Assembly: GCA_001632435.1 (NCBI GenBank)
Contig: KV424121.1
Coordinates: 1-43,830 of the forward strand
Source of the DNA: Calocera cornea HHB12733
Taxonomy: Eukaryota; Basidiomycota; Dacrymycetes; Dacrymycetales; Dacrymycetaceae
Direction of reading: 5' to 3'
DNA: 43,830 nucleotides
Shown here: in pieces, positions 20,932 through 31,569 of the stretch
How positions within the stretch are numbered: position 1 is the first letter of the stretch
How the letters are laid out: the number at the start of each line of letters is the position of its first letter
Notes under the pieces: generated by a model
Database searches by the model: none
Seen by the model: the letters and a program-made list of their open reading frames with translations, nothing else
What the model was told of the DNA's origin: nothing
Position numbers and translations under genes: made by a program

Positions 20932-21878
20932 CTAGGTAGTAAGAGAACAGTCGAGGATGGCCAATAAACAATGATGATCACTTATCCATCCCTGCTTGCG
21001 CGGCAGCTCAACGGATTTGATCAGCTTCGCCTTGAGTGGCGGCATCCTGTCAGGTCGACTCAACAAGAACTTGTCGAACCGACCGTGCGGGAACCTTTTC
21101 TGAGTCCAGCCCCAGGTCATGGCATCTTCATCTCCGACTCCAAGATCCCACACGTCACTGAGCTCAAACTCATCCGCAAGATGTTCATCAGAGGGAGCAT
21201 TGGCGTTGAGATCACCACCAATGATTCCACAATGAACGATGTCTCTCCTGAGTTGTGACGCGATATCCTCAAGCTGCAGCCTGCGTGTTCCGGAATTGTC
21301 CATGGACTCCAGATGTGTATTCCCCACACGCACAAGAGCAGTGGCAGCGTCCGGACCCAAGTCGAACGGTAAGTCGACGAAGATTGCACGGCGCCCCATG
21401 TGACTATGCCTGAATGACATCAGGAAAGCGGCGGATAGAACAAGGTTCTTGGAGACCAGCGTGATACAATCGTAGACTCGAGTTTCGATATCTCCAGGCG
21501 CAATTACAATCCAATTATCGCGGATCCAAGCACGAGCTAGCAAGGATTGAAATAGAGGACCGTGGAACTCTGATGGGCATAGTCAACACTCCGGCTCTCA
21601 ACCAGTGGAAGGCCGGCAGCCGACTGCGCACCTTGAATGCAGATAATCGCCCTCTGCTCCGCCTCGTCTGACTCTCTCAACAATTTCTTCAGATTTCGCT
21701 TCAACAGATCAAGACAAGGAGCAAGACGCTTCTCTGCACCGTCCCAGAGGCCATTGATATTCCACGTGAAGAGGAGGAGACTGCCTCCTGACGTATTCGC
21801 ACCTGAGTCAAGAGCTTGTTTGTCCCATGTTTTGGCTGGACGATTGTAGACAAGTGGATGTAGAGCGACGGTGTTCAT
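20932..21878 (-). CDS. Endonuclease/exonuclease/phosphatase-family protein, TDP2-like
   Basis: Two exons on the minus strand, 21878-21590 and 21536-20932, joined by a 53-nt phase-1 intron, giving 297 aa. Fold motifs are in order: LLLFTWNINGL (about 34-44, with the catalytic Asn), GNTHLES (168-174), GGDLNAN (203-209, catalytic Asp and Asn), RFDKFL (249-254) and ISDHHCLLA (281-289, catalytic Asp-His pair). The family includes tyrosyl-DNA phosphodiesterase 2 and other Mg-dependent phosphodiesterases. At the place of the metal-binding Glu (usually xxQE) this protein reads CIQGAQS, so the Glu seems replaced by Gly. Activity may be reduced or lost. An alternative intron with donor at 21631 gives a shorter protein, also lacking this Glu. 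Confidence 0.75.
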
Positions 21879-22332
21879 GATTGTGGAGACGTGCCCGAAC
21901 GCGATTGGATGGAAAGACGATACGAGTGCAATCAAGTGCCACGTCAGCATCATGATCCGTGCGGCGGAAGCATTTGGGTTTTAACTTGTTGATGCCAGCA
22001 TTAATGGTGTAGACTCGCTGGCTTCCGACATCATCCTGAGCACAGGAACTCGCATGAGTGCATGTAATTACAACCGATTGTATTCCAACTAAGAACAAAT
22101 TGAACTCAGGACATAGCTCTTCGCACCAACCTGAGGGCACGGGGGGTTTGGACCTTTCCGTACGCAGCATACGTGAGTGAACTGGTGACTTATCTTAGTG
22201 CCCTAGTCCTACATGGATGGTCTCTTCTCCTACTCTGCCTCTTTTTGTCTGGATAGTTGCAAGCTTATGATGAACAACAAGATTGTCCTCTCTGACTGAA
22301 CTCCAAAGTGGCTCTCGTACTTCTGTTCCCAA
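21879..22332. other. Intergenic region, nothing recognised
   Basis: Separates the TDP2-like start from the tail of the F-box fragment. Short ORFs only, with no resemblance to neighbours. Confidence 0.4.
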
Positions 22333-22790
22333 TCATTGCCCCTTCCACGTAGCTGACTGTTCTCGTCTGAGCAAATCAGGCATGTCTAACCCACAAAATG
22401 CTCGGCCCATTCCTGGTGCAGCTCCAAGCTCCAGCTCCAGCTCCACATTGTCCAGCGGAAACGTGATGTCGTCTGGCTCGGGAAACGGAAGTGTGATCGT
22501 CATTGCCCGGGCTGCCGCATACACTTCTTCCGCGATACGGATATAGTCGGATCGATTTAAGAGGAAGGGTAAGACTAGCATGTTTTCGTGCTGAAAAAGA
22601 CCACAGAGTTTAGTTTCCTCGAGCTTCCAACTGTGCTCATCTGTGGCGGCCAATACGTCAAGGAAGGGCGAAGACTCGCTTGCAGGCCGTTGCCGGTTTT
22701 CGGTGTCATCCAGATGCATTGATGTCAGTTTTGGACAATACAGCTGCCGCAAAAGTACATCATCGCGGTAGCCATACATCATACATATGT
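22333..22790 (-). pseudogene. Tandem 3' fragment of the F-box/LRR family
   Basis: The minus-strand frame aligns with the second half of the gene just upstream. LLRQLYCPKLTSMHLDDTEN matches FLQQLDCPKLRALHLDDTKN, followed by SPFLDVLAATDEHSWKLEE, LPFLLNR, IAEEVYAAARAM and LPFPEPDDITFPL. It has no F-box of its own and lies within 10 bp of the stop codon of the intact copy, so it is a truncated tandem duplicate. It could only be expressed by read-through. Confidence 0.75.
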
Positions 22791-24470
22791 CCAATGTGGT
22801 TCGCCCACATACACCTCCTCGTACCAATTAGCACATGGTAGAACCAGCTCGGCTCTCTCTGTGCACAACGGACGAAATTTCACCGCTGGCCTATATCCCA
22901 ATGTTCCGGCCCCACATAAGTACACCCTTCTTCCACTCTTGGCCCTTCCATCCGAGTCGCTCAGCAGTTTCGTTGCGTCGTCGACTTCTCCAGCTGTACT
23001 CCCCAGTAGCTCTCGCAATTCAACGCCTAGACGGTGGATCCTGAACGTCGAGTACGGTGATTTGATTTGTCCGAGAAATTCGACATTCCGGACCTCTTGG
23101 TCGGTGATCTCGTTTTGAGTCGATTGTAATCCAAGTGCGCGCTTCACCTCATCTTCGCTCAATGGGAATGCGATCTCTTCCAACGCAGGGAACGGCATTG
23201 TACTGGTCATTCCGCGGAGCGCAGCATAGGTCTCTACCGAGATGCTCAGCCTCCGGATACCATTGGCTCGTTTCAGGAGGAAAGGTGTGAGCTTCTCCTG
23301 TTGAGTAATGCCCTCGAACTTGATTTCCTCAAGATTCCAGATGTGCTGGTCAATCGCGGCCAAGGTGTTGGTGATGGGCGAATGATTGATCCGCGGCCAC
23401 TCCTGATGCTCTTGGTTCTTCGTATCATCCAGATGCAGCGCTCTAAGCTTCGGGCAATCCAGCTGCTGCAGGAAGACTGCGTCTTGATTGTCGTCCAACG
23501 GGATCAAGGCCAGCGTATGCAGTTCGGGTAGACTGATCTTATCCATGGCTGAACGGTTTGTTCCTGATGACAGGAGTCCAGAATCTGGTAGACGATCGAG
23601 CAGCACAAGCTCTTCCAAGTGCTGCAGGGGCCTTAACATGGAATACAAGTTGTTGCTATTGTCCAGATTCATCGCTCGTAGTTGCATCTTGCGCAGGGTT
23701 GCTGGAAATAGATTTGGTATTGTGAATGACGTTAGCTGAACGACCTGTAACGAAGACTGCGATGTGATGATGTTGGAGATGAGATGTCTTGCCCTCGTTT
23801 GCAAGTACGCAGAGGCAAACCAGCCAGGTTCAAAATATATCTCCTTCAGCTGGTTGAGCGTTGTCGGGAAAGACCAATGTGTCTCAATCAGGTCGAGTAG
23901 AGAGCGAGAGACGGGACCGAACCGGAGAATCTGGAGACGGCTCCTAACATCCGCATTTAGAGCGCCAGCGATATAAGCGACTAGTTCTTCCCGCTCTTTC
24001 TGCACGACGGCCATCCGTTGTTCATGATGTGTTCCCGTCGCAAGACCTCGCCGTGTTTCCGATGCAATGGTCACGTCCAGTTGCGGGCAGATCAGGGCGC
24101 GCTCGAAGTCCAGGCGTGTCATCATGATGCGATCTCGGACCGACTCGGCTGGTCGGAGAGACAGGCGGCTCCAGAACTGTGCGTAGTAGATGACGGTACC
24201 TCTCCACAATGCGCAGACGTGTGTGAGGCGCAGGCGCGTAATGTGGCGAGGTGCATCGTCTGCCAGCGCAAAGGCAAAAATCGACAAGAGGAGCTCGGTA
24301 GGAAGTTGGATGAACACATCTCGACCTCCGATTGAGGTGCATGCCAATGGTAGATCGGATGGTATCACGACACAATCGCCTTCATCCTCCGTGCTGTTGG
24401 CAGTCGGGTAAGCAGTCCGTTGTGGATGCGGACCTAGTCGGTGGAAGAGGTGGTCGTCGACATCCCTCAT
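22779..24470 (-). CDS. F-box/leucine-rich-repeat-like protein, apparently intact
   Basis: One exon, 563 aa from the ATG at 24470; an in-frame ATG 26 codons upstream (24548) is the alternative. F-box at about residues 55-100: QLPTELLLSIFAFALADDAP then LTHVCALWRGTVIYYAQFW. Then the family signature SVRDRIMMTRLDFERALIC, and a long leucine-rich middle (LQILRFGP, LRKMQLRAMNL, LEELVLL, LRALHLDD, LEEIKFEG). The late conserved block is RRLSISVETYAALRGM plus MPFPALEEIAFPL, with the tail GRRVYLCGAG and VYVGEPHW. Agaricomycetes have hundreds of such lineage-specific F-box genes, presumed SCF ubiquitin-ligase receptors with unknown substrates. It is followed immediately by a truncated duplicate. Confidence 0.85.
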   Translation of the reverse strand: MRDVDDHLFHRLGPHPQRTAYPTANSTEDEGDCVVIPSDLPLACTSIGGRDVFIQLPTELLLSIFAFALADDAPRHITRLRLTHVCALWRGTVIYYAQFWSRLSLRPAESVRDRIMMTRLDFERALICPQLDVTIASETRRGLATGTHHEQRMAVVQKEREELVAYIAGALNADVRSRLQILRFGPVSRSLLDLIETHWSFPTTLNQLKEIYFEPGWFASAYLQTRARHLISNIITSQSSLQVVQLTSFTIPNLFPATLRKMQLRAMNLDNSNNLYSMLRPLQHLEELVLLDRLPDSGLLSSGTNRSAMDKISLPELHTLALIPLDDNQDAVFLQQLDCPKLRALHLDDTKNQEHQEWPRINHSPITNTLAAIDQHIWNLEEIKFEGITQQEKLTPFLLKRANGIRRLSISVETYAALRGMTSTMPFPALEEIAFPLSEDEVKRALGLQSTQNEITDQEVRNVEFLGQIKSPYSTFRIHRLGVELRELLGSTAGEVDDATKLLSDSDGRAKSGRRVYLCGAGTLGYRPAVKFRPLCTERAELVLPCANWYEEVYVGEPHWTYV

Positions 24471-24733
24471 TGCGGTCGGTGGGTCGGTCCTAACGTTGTG
24501 CGTGACAATGCAAGCCGCGAAGTTTGGAAGATAAAAGTGTGACAGCAAGATGGGACCGGAGATACAATGCGAGGCCTCCTTGTATATCGAAGAAGAACAA
24601 GCCTATATGGCAGGACGAGAACTCAAGGTATGTGACAGCGCATGAGAGGCTGTGCACTTCTCGGAACAACATCGGATAAAATGCAATGAAAGCTGGCAAA
24701 GAGGGCGAGTAAACTACAGCTTCACTAGTGCAT

Positions 24734-26416
24734 CTATCTCAACAACCATACCGGGCGACCGACATACATAGTTATTGACCCAGCGACCACGCTTGTGCCT
24801 ACGCCTTCCAATAGCTTGATCCTCTGCTCCACACTCTGCAATAATTCCGACTCCTTGTGCAGCTCCGCCGCTCCATCCCTCCCGGAGCCGTACAGATACA
24901 GATTTAGTTCTTGCCGCGGTTTTGAGACGTGGTATTGAACAGAGGAGCGGCCTTGAAAAGGAGGGGAAAACACCCTGGATAGTAAGGACGGGAGATGATC
25001 TCCTTGCACGACGGGACTAACCCCCGTGCTCTTGTGCACTAGCAACGCGTCCATCCGCGTGCTGTCCATGCAAAGCGCAAGCTCCTCTAGGGACGGGAAT
25101 GGAGAATCGTGTGCTGTACCTCGGAGCGGATCCCACATAAGACGCGTGAACAGCTCCTCGCTGAGTGCGACACGCCGCGCGTGTTGTTGAGAGCGGATGA
25201 AGCCGGGGGCGTACAGCTTTGCACCACCCTGGAAGTCCAATGCCAGCTCCTCCAGCTGCCATCCCTGGCCCAACATCGGGACGAACAGACCCTCGTATGA
25301 CGGAGGCGGTAACACGCTTCTGGTGCCCGGGTCCTGGCTGGGTGAGAGGATGTGCAGCGCCTGCAGGGTGGGGCAGCGGAAGTGAGAAAGGATGAATGAG
25401 TCCCACAGCTCGATAAATGGTCGAACGTGTAAACGCTGGAGGGCAGGGAGGAGGATGGGGTTGGACACGAGGGCAGGGCCTTGAAGTGCAGGAGCGAAGA
25501 TGCTGAAGTGGTCGGGCACGCCCGCAGCCCCTGGGTCGCGCGGAAGCATGCAGGCGAGGAGATGCAGCTCCTCCAAGTGGGTCAGCCCGCTAAGCGCGTC
25601 CGCCCAGACAGGAGGCTCCGGAAGTACGCAGAACTCGATTTTTAGTACCCTGAGGGATGAGCTCAAGCTACCGGGTGAAAGGATCACGCCCCACAGACTG
25701 AGCACGCGCAGGTCTTGAGCGGCTGCACAGAGAAGCTCAACAATGGAGGAGCATTGCGCGCGGTGATTGTTGCCTTCGTACGTCCCCTGTTGGAAGTACA
25801 CCTCGCTCAACCCCTGCATCGCATCGAAGTCGAGCTTCTCGGCCATTGGTTCGAGGACGCTGCTCGGGATTGGTCCGATCCGCAGCACACCGATACGGGT
25901 CTGAACCGAGGGGGAGAGCGCGTGCGAGAGGTAAACGCGCTGCTCCTGTCGTGTGTCGGCAATGGGCTTCCGATCTATTGCGGCATCTGAGAAGATGTAG
26001 AGCGGTTCGGGGACGCAGTAGAGCGAAACGTCCAGCGTGGAGCATATAGAGGCACGCTCAAAGTCGAGGTGGGTCATGAGGACGCGGTTACAAACCGAGC
26101 CGAGGGAGCGGAACGCGAGCCGGCTCCAAAGCGGGGCGTAGGCGAGGGCCGCTGCACGCCAAATACGGCAGACCTGCGCAAGCCGGTACGCTTGCATGGT
26201 ATTCAATGGCACATTGGGGTACTCAGGACGGGTGGCCAGCAGAAAGATCTGCTGCAGGAGTTCGACGGGAAGCGATTCGATCGTGGTGTGTGGTCCTGCT
26301 GGCTGTTTGGGGGCTAGGTTGCGCTTCGCGTGCCGGACCCTGCGGGGCGTGGGTCCTGGGCTCCTCGCGGGGATGCTGGGTGTCTGGCCGCGGTTGTTTT
26401 GCCAGCCAGGTCTCAT
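24734..26416 (-). CDS. F-box/leucine-rich-repeat-like protein, apparently intact
   Basis: One exon, 560 aa, start at 26416. After a basic, proline-rich N-terminus, the F-box lies at about residues 48-95: SLPVELLQQIFLLATRPE then LAQVCRIWRAAALAYAPLW. The family signature follows (SVCNRVLMTHLDFERASIC, LDVSL), then leucine-rich segments (LRVLSLWGV, LRVLKIEF, LEELHLLA, LQRLHVRP, LQALHILS, LEELALDF), the late block RRVALSEELFTRL with FPSLEELALCMD, and the tail YVGRPVWLL. It is the more diverged of the two intact copies. It lies 264 bp upstream of the neighbouring copy on the same strand, consistent with tandem duplication. Substrate unknown. Confidence 0.85.
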   Translation of the reverse strand: MRPGWQNNRGQTPSIPARSPGPTPRRVRHAKRNLAPKQPAGPHTTIESLPVELLQQIFLLATRPEYPNVPLNTMQAYRLAQVCRIWRAAALAYAPLWSRLAFRSLGSVCNRVLMTHLDFERASICSTLDVSLYCVPEPLYIFSDAAIDRKPIADTRQEQRVYLSHALSPSVQTRIGVLRIGPIPSSVLEPMAEKLDFDAMQGLSEVYFQQGTYEGNNHRAQCSSIVELLCAAAQDLRVLSLWGVILSPGSLSSSLRVLKIEFCVLPEPPVWADALSGLTHLEELHLLACMLPRDPGAAGVPDHFSIFAPALQGPALVSNPILLPALQRLHVRPFIELWDSFILSHFRCPTLQALHILSPSQDPGTRSVLPPPSYEGLFVPMLGQGWQLEELALDFQGGAKLYAPGFIRSQQHARRVALSEELFTRLMWDPLRGTAHDSPFPSLEELALCMDSTRMDALLVHKSTGVSPVVQGDHLPSLLSRVFSPPFQGRSSVQYHVSKPRQELNLYLYGSGRDGAAELHKESELLQSVEQRIKLLEGVGTSVVAGSITMYVGRPVWLLR

Positions 26417-26856
26417 CGTATACTCAGAGCTGCTCGAGGGGTTCGTCAGAAGGTGGATGTCACAGGGTGGTGTGGACCACTAACCGGTGGTGGACAAAGT
26501 TGAAAGTGAGTGACGCACAGGGGCGAGTCGCGACGCGGCAGAATCGATCATGATCTTCCTAGGGTCGCCATGCCAGCAACATCTTTTGGCAGTGCATTTT
26601 GCACAGACCCAGGACCCATTTCACCACTCCACTCCTAGCAAATGCTCCGCTTTCAGACCGCATGGTGTGAACGTTACCGTATGCGCTATGTCAACTTGCA
26701 AGATCCACTCATTGCCATGTCAGTGTAAGTACTTATCACTACAGGAACTTCCGAAATCCGCCCCGGTGTGCCAATATACAGCGCTTCGCCCTCAGCAGCC
26801 TTAATACACACCATTCGCTTGCTCTCTTCCATCAAATCGAGCCGTTTGGGGCATGT
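26417..26856. other. Intergenic region, nothing recognised
   Basis: Should contain the promoter of the intact F-box gene to the left and the decayed end of the relic to the right. No ORF with coding character. Confidence 0.4.
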
Positions 26857-28286
26857 TCAGCTAAGTGGTGTATATACATGCACGACCCGCGCGCTCTCCA
26901 GTAGGGCCCCAGTGGCAGTCTGCAGCCGTTCTGTCTTCGTCTCGTACCACAGGATTGGGACAGTTGGTGCAGCAGACTGTGTCTTCAACTCCGCAGACAT
27001 GTGGGCTACGATGACGTCGACCTCATAAGAAACAGATCCTGGATCAGCGGGGATGAGTCCGGGAACATACTTCGTGTACGTCTTGTCCAGTCCAAGTGCG
27101 ATTTCTTCTATGTCGGGAAACGGCAACGGACCGCAAACGTTGCATACGGCCGCGCAAATTTCTTCGCTCATAGCCAGCCTGCGCCAGCCCGATTTGAGTT
27201 GCGTCAAGCAGCGAGCAGCCGGATCCATCGGCCCAGAGATCCCGTCGAGATTGAGTGTATGGAGCGCCCACGAGTGCCGCTTGAGCGCATCCACACTGCA
27301 TGGTGCAGGCAGGGAGTTGACTCGCCGCAGGGAATGGTAGCCAGGGCTGTGCTTCAGGTGGAGAACCTTGAGCAGGGGCCAGACGAGGAGCCGCAGCAGG
27401 TGGGCATCGGCGATGTCGTCCGGCATGGAGAGGATCAGAGTCCGCAGGTGCGGAAGGCGGATGGATTCCTCTTTCACCGTCAGCGCGGTCGGGAAGAAAG
27501 CAGGTGCATGCCTAAAGATGACCAAGACTTCTAGATTGTGCATCTGCCTGATCAGCTCAGAAATGTCGCGGTAGAACACCAGTTTGACCGCCATCAGTAT
27601 GAGGATGCGTAGCGTTGACGGTAAGCGGCATACGAGGGGCGACTGCGCCAGACGGAGGACCTGCAGCCCCTCTGCTGCTGGGACGATCTTCGCGATCAGC
27701 GGGCCTCCACGCTCGACATTTAGGGAGGAGTCGGCACATGCCGAGTACCAATCGATCTGCCTCAGATGAGGGAGCGGCTGAGCGAATCACAGTGCTCGTC
27801 TACAACATCCAGGAGTTCACCGTTGACCTGGCAGAAGCGCAGCGTACGGACTCGGGCGAGGGTCGACTTGTGCAGTGCCCAGGCGTAGCAGGCTTTTCCC
27901 TCCTCCATTTGCGCGTGAAGAGCTTCTCCGCGCGCGATGATGCGCTGCCAGGTGCCGCGACGGATCCACCCCCGCCGTCAGTGGAGAGGGTGATGTCGAG
28001 CTCCTAGCGGATCTCTGCGCGGGCAAAGTCCAGCTCCTGCAGGCGCGCGATCCCCCACCGATCCTGGCGGGCGGAGGGCGCTGCGGCTCCAGAAGTGCGC
28101 ATGGGTGAGGAGGAGCGCGCGCCAGTGGTGGGAGCCGTGGGTGAGGGTGAGCCGCTGCGCGCAGGCACTGGTGGGCCATTCGTCGTCGGAGTCCACTTGC
28201 CGGGTATAGGCGTAGATGGCGAGGAGCAGCTTGATGGGCAGAGTGTCCATCGTGTTGGAAAGAGCGGGCATCATAGTGCACTGCAT
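26857..28286 (-). pseudogene. Broken copy of the F-box/LRR family
   Basis: The 5' part on the minus strand (28286 to about 28060) keeps the F-box: DTLPIKLLLAIYAYTRQ then HHWRALLLTHAHFWSRSALRPPGSVGDR. There the frame changes, and the continuation LQELDFARAEIR meets an in-frame TAG before ELDITLS. From 27594 to 26857 a third open frame carries leucine-rich segments (LEVLVIF, LRTLILSMP, DAHLLRLLVWPLLKVLHL), TLNLDGISGP, RRLAMSEEICAAVC, LPFPDIEEIALGLD and the tail VVHVYTPLS. At least one frameshift and one nonsense codon therefore interrupt it. It is most similar to the copy at 29897-31569, in inverted orientation across the TMEM242-like gene. Confidence 0.75.
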
Positions 28287-28655
28287 ATACTTGTGTCTAG
28301 ATCACCAGGACGTGGGTGCGGAGGTGGCAGCGTGAGTGCAAAGAGCAGTTTGGCCCATACCGGTCGAAATTCGGAGATACCCCTAACTCCGACCTCACCA
28401 CCCAGGTCCGTTCCGCCGCATGTCGTCACCTGGCTTTCCTGCAGTCCGACCGCTGCCTCCTACAACGGTCGTGGACTGTACATACACTACATCCACAACA
28501 ACACAAGCCCTTCGCACGATATATGCACCAATTGGAAGTTAACGCTCCATCGGAGATAGCCTTAACTCCGCAGCCTACGTTCGCGTCCACACCCTCAGGG
28601 TCCGGCCGCTCCTCTCCTCCCACCTTCTCCCCCACCGTCCCTCCGGCACGCCTGC
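28287..28655. other. Upstream region of the TMEM242-like gene
   Basis: No gene recognised. Pyrimidine-rich runs before 28656 suit a fungal core promoter and 5' UTR. Confidence 0.4.
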
Positions 28656-29664
28656 ATGCCGGGACATGCGCTGCCCTCTGCGCTGCCCTCTGCGCTGCCC
28701 TCCCCTCCCCCAACCCCAACCCCCTCCTCATCCGCCCCATCCGCCCCATCCCCTTCTGATGAAACAGATGCCCGCCAGCGGTCCATAGCCAAGCTCCTCT
28801 TCTCCGCCTCAACCGTACGCCCTGCCCTGCTCCCTGCCCCCTCCGTCCCTGCTCGGCCTCTGATGGTGATGCGGAATCCTCACAGGTGTTCTTCATCACT
28901 GGTGTGGCGGGGGCCCTGGTGTATGCGCGCCGGGCGAGGGCGAGGATGCTGCAGGAAGAGGCAGCTGCGGGGATGAGCGATGCCACTCCGCCCGCCTCGT
29001 CATCCTCCCCTCCGGCCGCCCAACACCCCATATCGCTCCCCACCCAGCCGGGCAGAGCACAAGCGCTCGTCCTCCCCTCCCGGCGCTCGTCCCCCTCTTC
29101 AGGAGCGCTCACCCTCCCGTCGCGCCCGACCCGGCCCCTCCCCAAGCCCCCTGCAGCGAGCGCAAGCGCACTCTCCCTCTCCCCCTTGCACGCGCTAGGC
29201 GCGTTTGGCCTTGCGAGCCTGGGCGTGGTCGGCCTGGCTGCTGGAGGCGTGTGGGCGGTGAAGCTCGCTGTCGGGGTTAATGATGTGCGTTCGATCTTTC
29301 TCTTTCTCTTGTCTGCGGGCTGAGGCTGCGCGGCTAGATGGACGAGTTCAGGCTCAAGGCGAGGCTCATGCTCGGCAGTGCCCTGCCAGGCCTGAGCGAG
29401 CGCGTGCACCGCGCGGTCTCCCCATCCGAGCGAGGCTTCTCGGCGCCACCATCCCCCGCCTCTCCGAACACCTCAACACAGCCCGCCGCCGCCCCCCGAG
29501 AAGACGACGGATGGACCTTCGCCGCTGCGCAGGAGCGGCTAGCGCACGCGTTTGGCGAGGGAGGGGTGGGGAGGTGGGCGGAGCAGGTCGAGCGGGAGAT
29601 GGAGGCCGAGCGGGAGTGGGAGGTGCGCCGGAGAAAAGACAGATTGGATGCGGTGCCGGGATGA
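28656..29664 (+). CDS. TMEM242-like mitochondrial membrane protein
   Basis: Three exons, 28656-28814, 28886-29284 and 29338-29664, with phase-0 GT-AG introns, 294 aa. The first membrane segment follows IAKLLFSAST (about residues 54-69: VFFITGVAGALVYARR). A low-complexity Pro/Ser/Ala linker leads to a second segment, HALGAFGLASLGVVGLAAGG, followed by VWAVKLAVGVND and MDEFRLKARLMLG. That last block matches human TMEM242 (ALGWGSLYAWCGVGVI, then VWKALGVHSMNDFRSKM). TMEM242 is a small inner-membrane protein involved in assembly of ATP synthase and complex I. This copy is longer because of the linker and a C-terminal helical, charged extension (AEQVEREMEAEREWEVRRR). Exon 1 contains a (CTCTGCGCTGCC)3 tandem repeat coding for Ala/Leu/Pro/Ser, so the exact start is uncertain. 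Broken F-box copies lie on both sides. Confidence 0.75.
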
Positions 29665-29896
29665 CTTGGGCTGGGCGGCGGGTTCTGTACGAGGGGGGAT
29701 GGAGCGCTGTATGCCGCTTGTTTGCCGTTTCGAGACAGGGCGTATCCTCCAACCGCAATGATAATCGGGTTCCTGCAGCTGGGCATCTGAGGCTCACGCC
29801 GGAAAGGGATCTTGCGAAATCTGGGCACGTGACGGATGCCGTCTGGCGCATCGCCCCGAACACGTCGCGCATGCATCCCTACCGTGCTCAGTTACG

Positions 29897-31569
29897 GTGA
29901 GTCTGTACATGCCGCGCCCGTGGTTCTCAGCAGCATCCTGGCGGGGAAGGACGGACAGTGCTTCGCAGCAGCAGGCCAGGGACGTACATGCTCTTTCCAG
30001 CACCCAGGCCGCAGAGGGATCGCCTGCCCACCCACCAGCAAGAACCCGAGACTGGATCGACACCCTCCCGCCCGAGCTGTTCCTAGCCATCTTCGCTCAC
30101 GTGCTCCAAGCCCAACTCTCCTCCAACCTCCCCGCCCCCGTCCCCGTCCCCGTCCCCGCCCATGCCCAACGCCAAACCCTCACCCACGTCTCCTCGCACT
30201 GGCGCGCGCTCCTCCTCTCTCAGCCCGGAACCGTACTGCACTACACGAGCAGGATTTCGCCCGCGCGGAGATCTGCCGGGAGCTGGACGTGACCCTCTCC
30301 GGCGAGCATCGCCTGCCGTACCCGCTGCATCCCCCGCAGCCTCAGGCCGTCACTCATGCAGGAGCGAGCATCACCGCCCAAGTGCGCGAGTTCGAAGCCT
30401 ACCTCGCGCTCGCGCTCGGCCCGCGCACGCTCGCACGGCTGCACACCCTCCGCATCCGGCGCATCTCCCGCGCCCTGCTAGAACTCATTGACACCCACTG
30501 CTCCTTCTCCAGCGCGCTGCCGAAGCTGGAGGAGCTCGACTGGCAGCCCGGGTGGATCGACTCGGAGCCTATGCGCGCGCGGGGGGCAGAGCTCATTGGG
30601 CGGCTCGTCCCCGCCGTTCCTGGCCTGCGCGTGCTGCGCTTGTCTATGGGCACCCTCCCGTGCGCCTTGCCGCGGACGCTGCGCGTGCTCAGGCTTAGTA
30701 TGGTCTGGCTGGTGTGCTACTCCGATCTGGTCGCGATGCTACGGCCTATGCAGGAGCTGGAGGAGCTTGTCATCCTCGGCCGCGAACCCTCGGATTACCC
30801 AGCTACTCGATCGCGGGAGGAACCGCCCCTCTTCCTGCCCCGCCTCCGGCTCCTTGCTCTCAGCCCAGCAGACGACGCCCCTACCGCACGGCTTCTAGAG
30901 CTCCTGGATAGCCCACCCCTCCAGACCCTCCGCCTGAAGCAAGATCAGTACGGCGCCTCCCGTGTCCCCTTCCTGGCTCCCTCCTCCCAGGACTCGGCCC
31001 AAGTCTGGGGCGCACTGGCGCATCAGCACTGGACGCTGGACACCCTCAACGGTGACGGCCTGCCCGGGCCGGCTGACGCCGCCCTGCGTTTCTTAACCCA
31101 ATGCGGGAGTGTGCGCAGGCTATCTATGACAGAGGAGATGTACACTGCTCTACGATACGCGAAGGCACAAATACCCTTCCCAGAAGTGACAGAGCTCGCC
31201 CTGGGTGTAGGGAACAAGCACATGGAATACATCCTGGGGAACATCCCGGCTGAGCCAGGCACGGCGCAGTACGAGCTCGATGCCGCGCTTGCAACCCTCG
31301 ACGGTAGCCTGCACACATCGGTTTTCCATTCCGGTACAATCAAGCTGTACGAGCGCACGACGGAACGCCTGCAACTCGTCTTCCAGGAGCTGCTCGCGGG
31401 ACCGCGGAGACGCACAGTGTATGTGTATACCCCGCTGAACTGGAGGAGGGCTGTGCCGCTGGCGGATATGGATGTGGCTGGCCGGAGTCGGGTGCGCATT
31501 ACCTTGAATGAGGGAGGCAATGGGATGGGCGAGGAGCAGATTTGGATTGGGTCACCGGGATGGATTTAG
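29897..31569 (+). pseudogene. F-box/LRR family copy with one frame break
   Basis: The frame from 29897 encodes the F-box (TLPPELFLAIFAHVLQAQ) and LTHVSSHWRALLLSQP. Near 30220-30240 the family's FWSRLxLRP and VRDR residues are missing and the frame changes. The second frame then runs unbroken to TAG at 31567-31569: HEQDFARAEICRELDVTLS, LRVLRLSMGTLP, LRVLRLSMVWL, LEELVILG, LRLLALSPADDAP, TLNGDGLPGP, RRLSMTEEMYTALR, IPFPEVTELALGV and RTVYVYTPLNW. About twenty residues and the frame are lost at one point, otherwise the copy is complete. A sequencing or assembly error is possible, but the missing residues argue for a genuine deletion. Confidence 0.7.

Noticed and set aside
28676..28711. CTCTGCGCTGCC tandem repeat as a regulatory array
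   Set aside because: It is a short in-frame microsatellite at the start of the TMEM242-like gene, easily explained by slippage.
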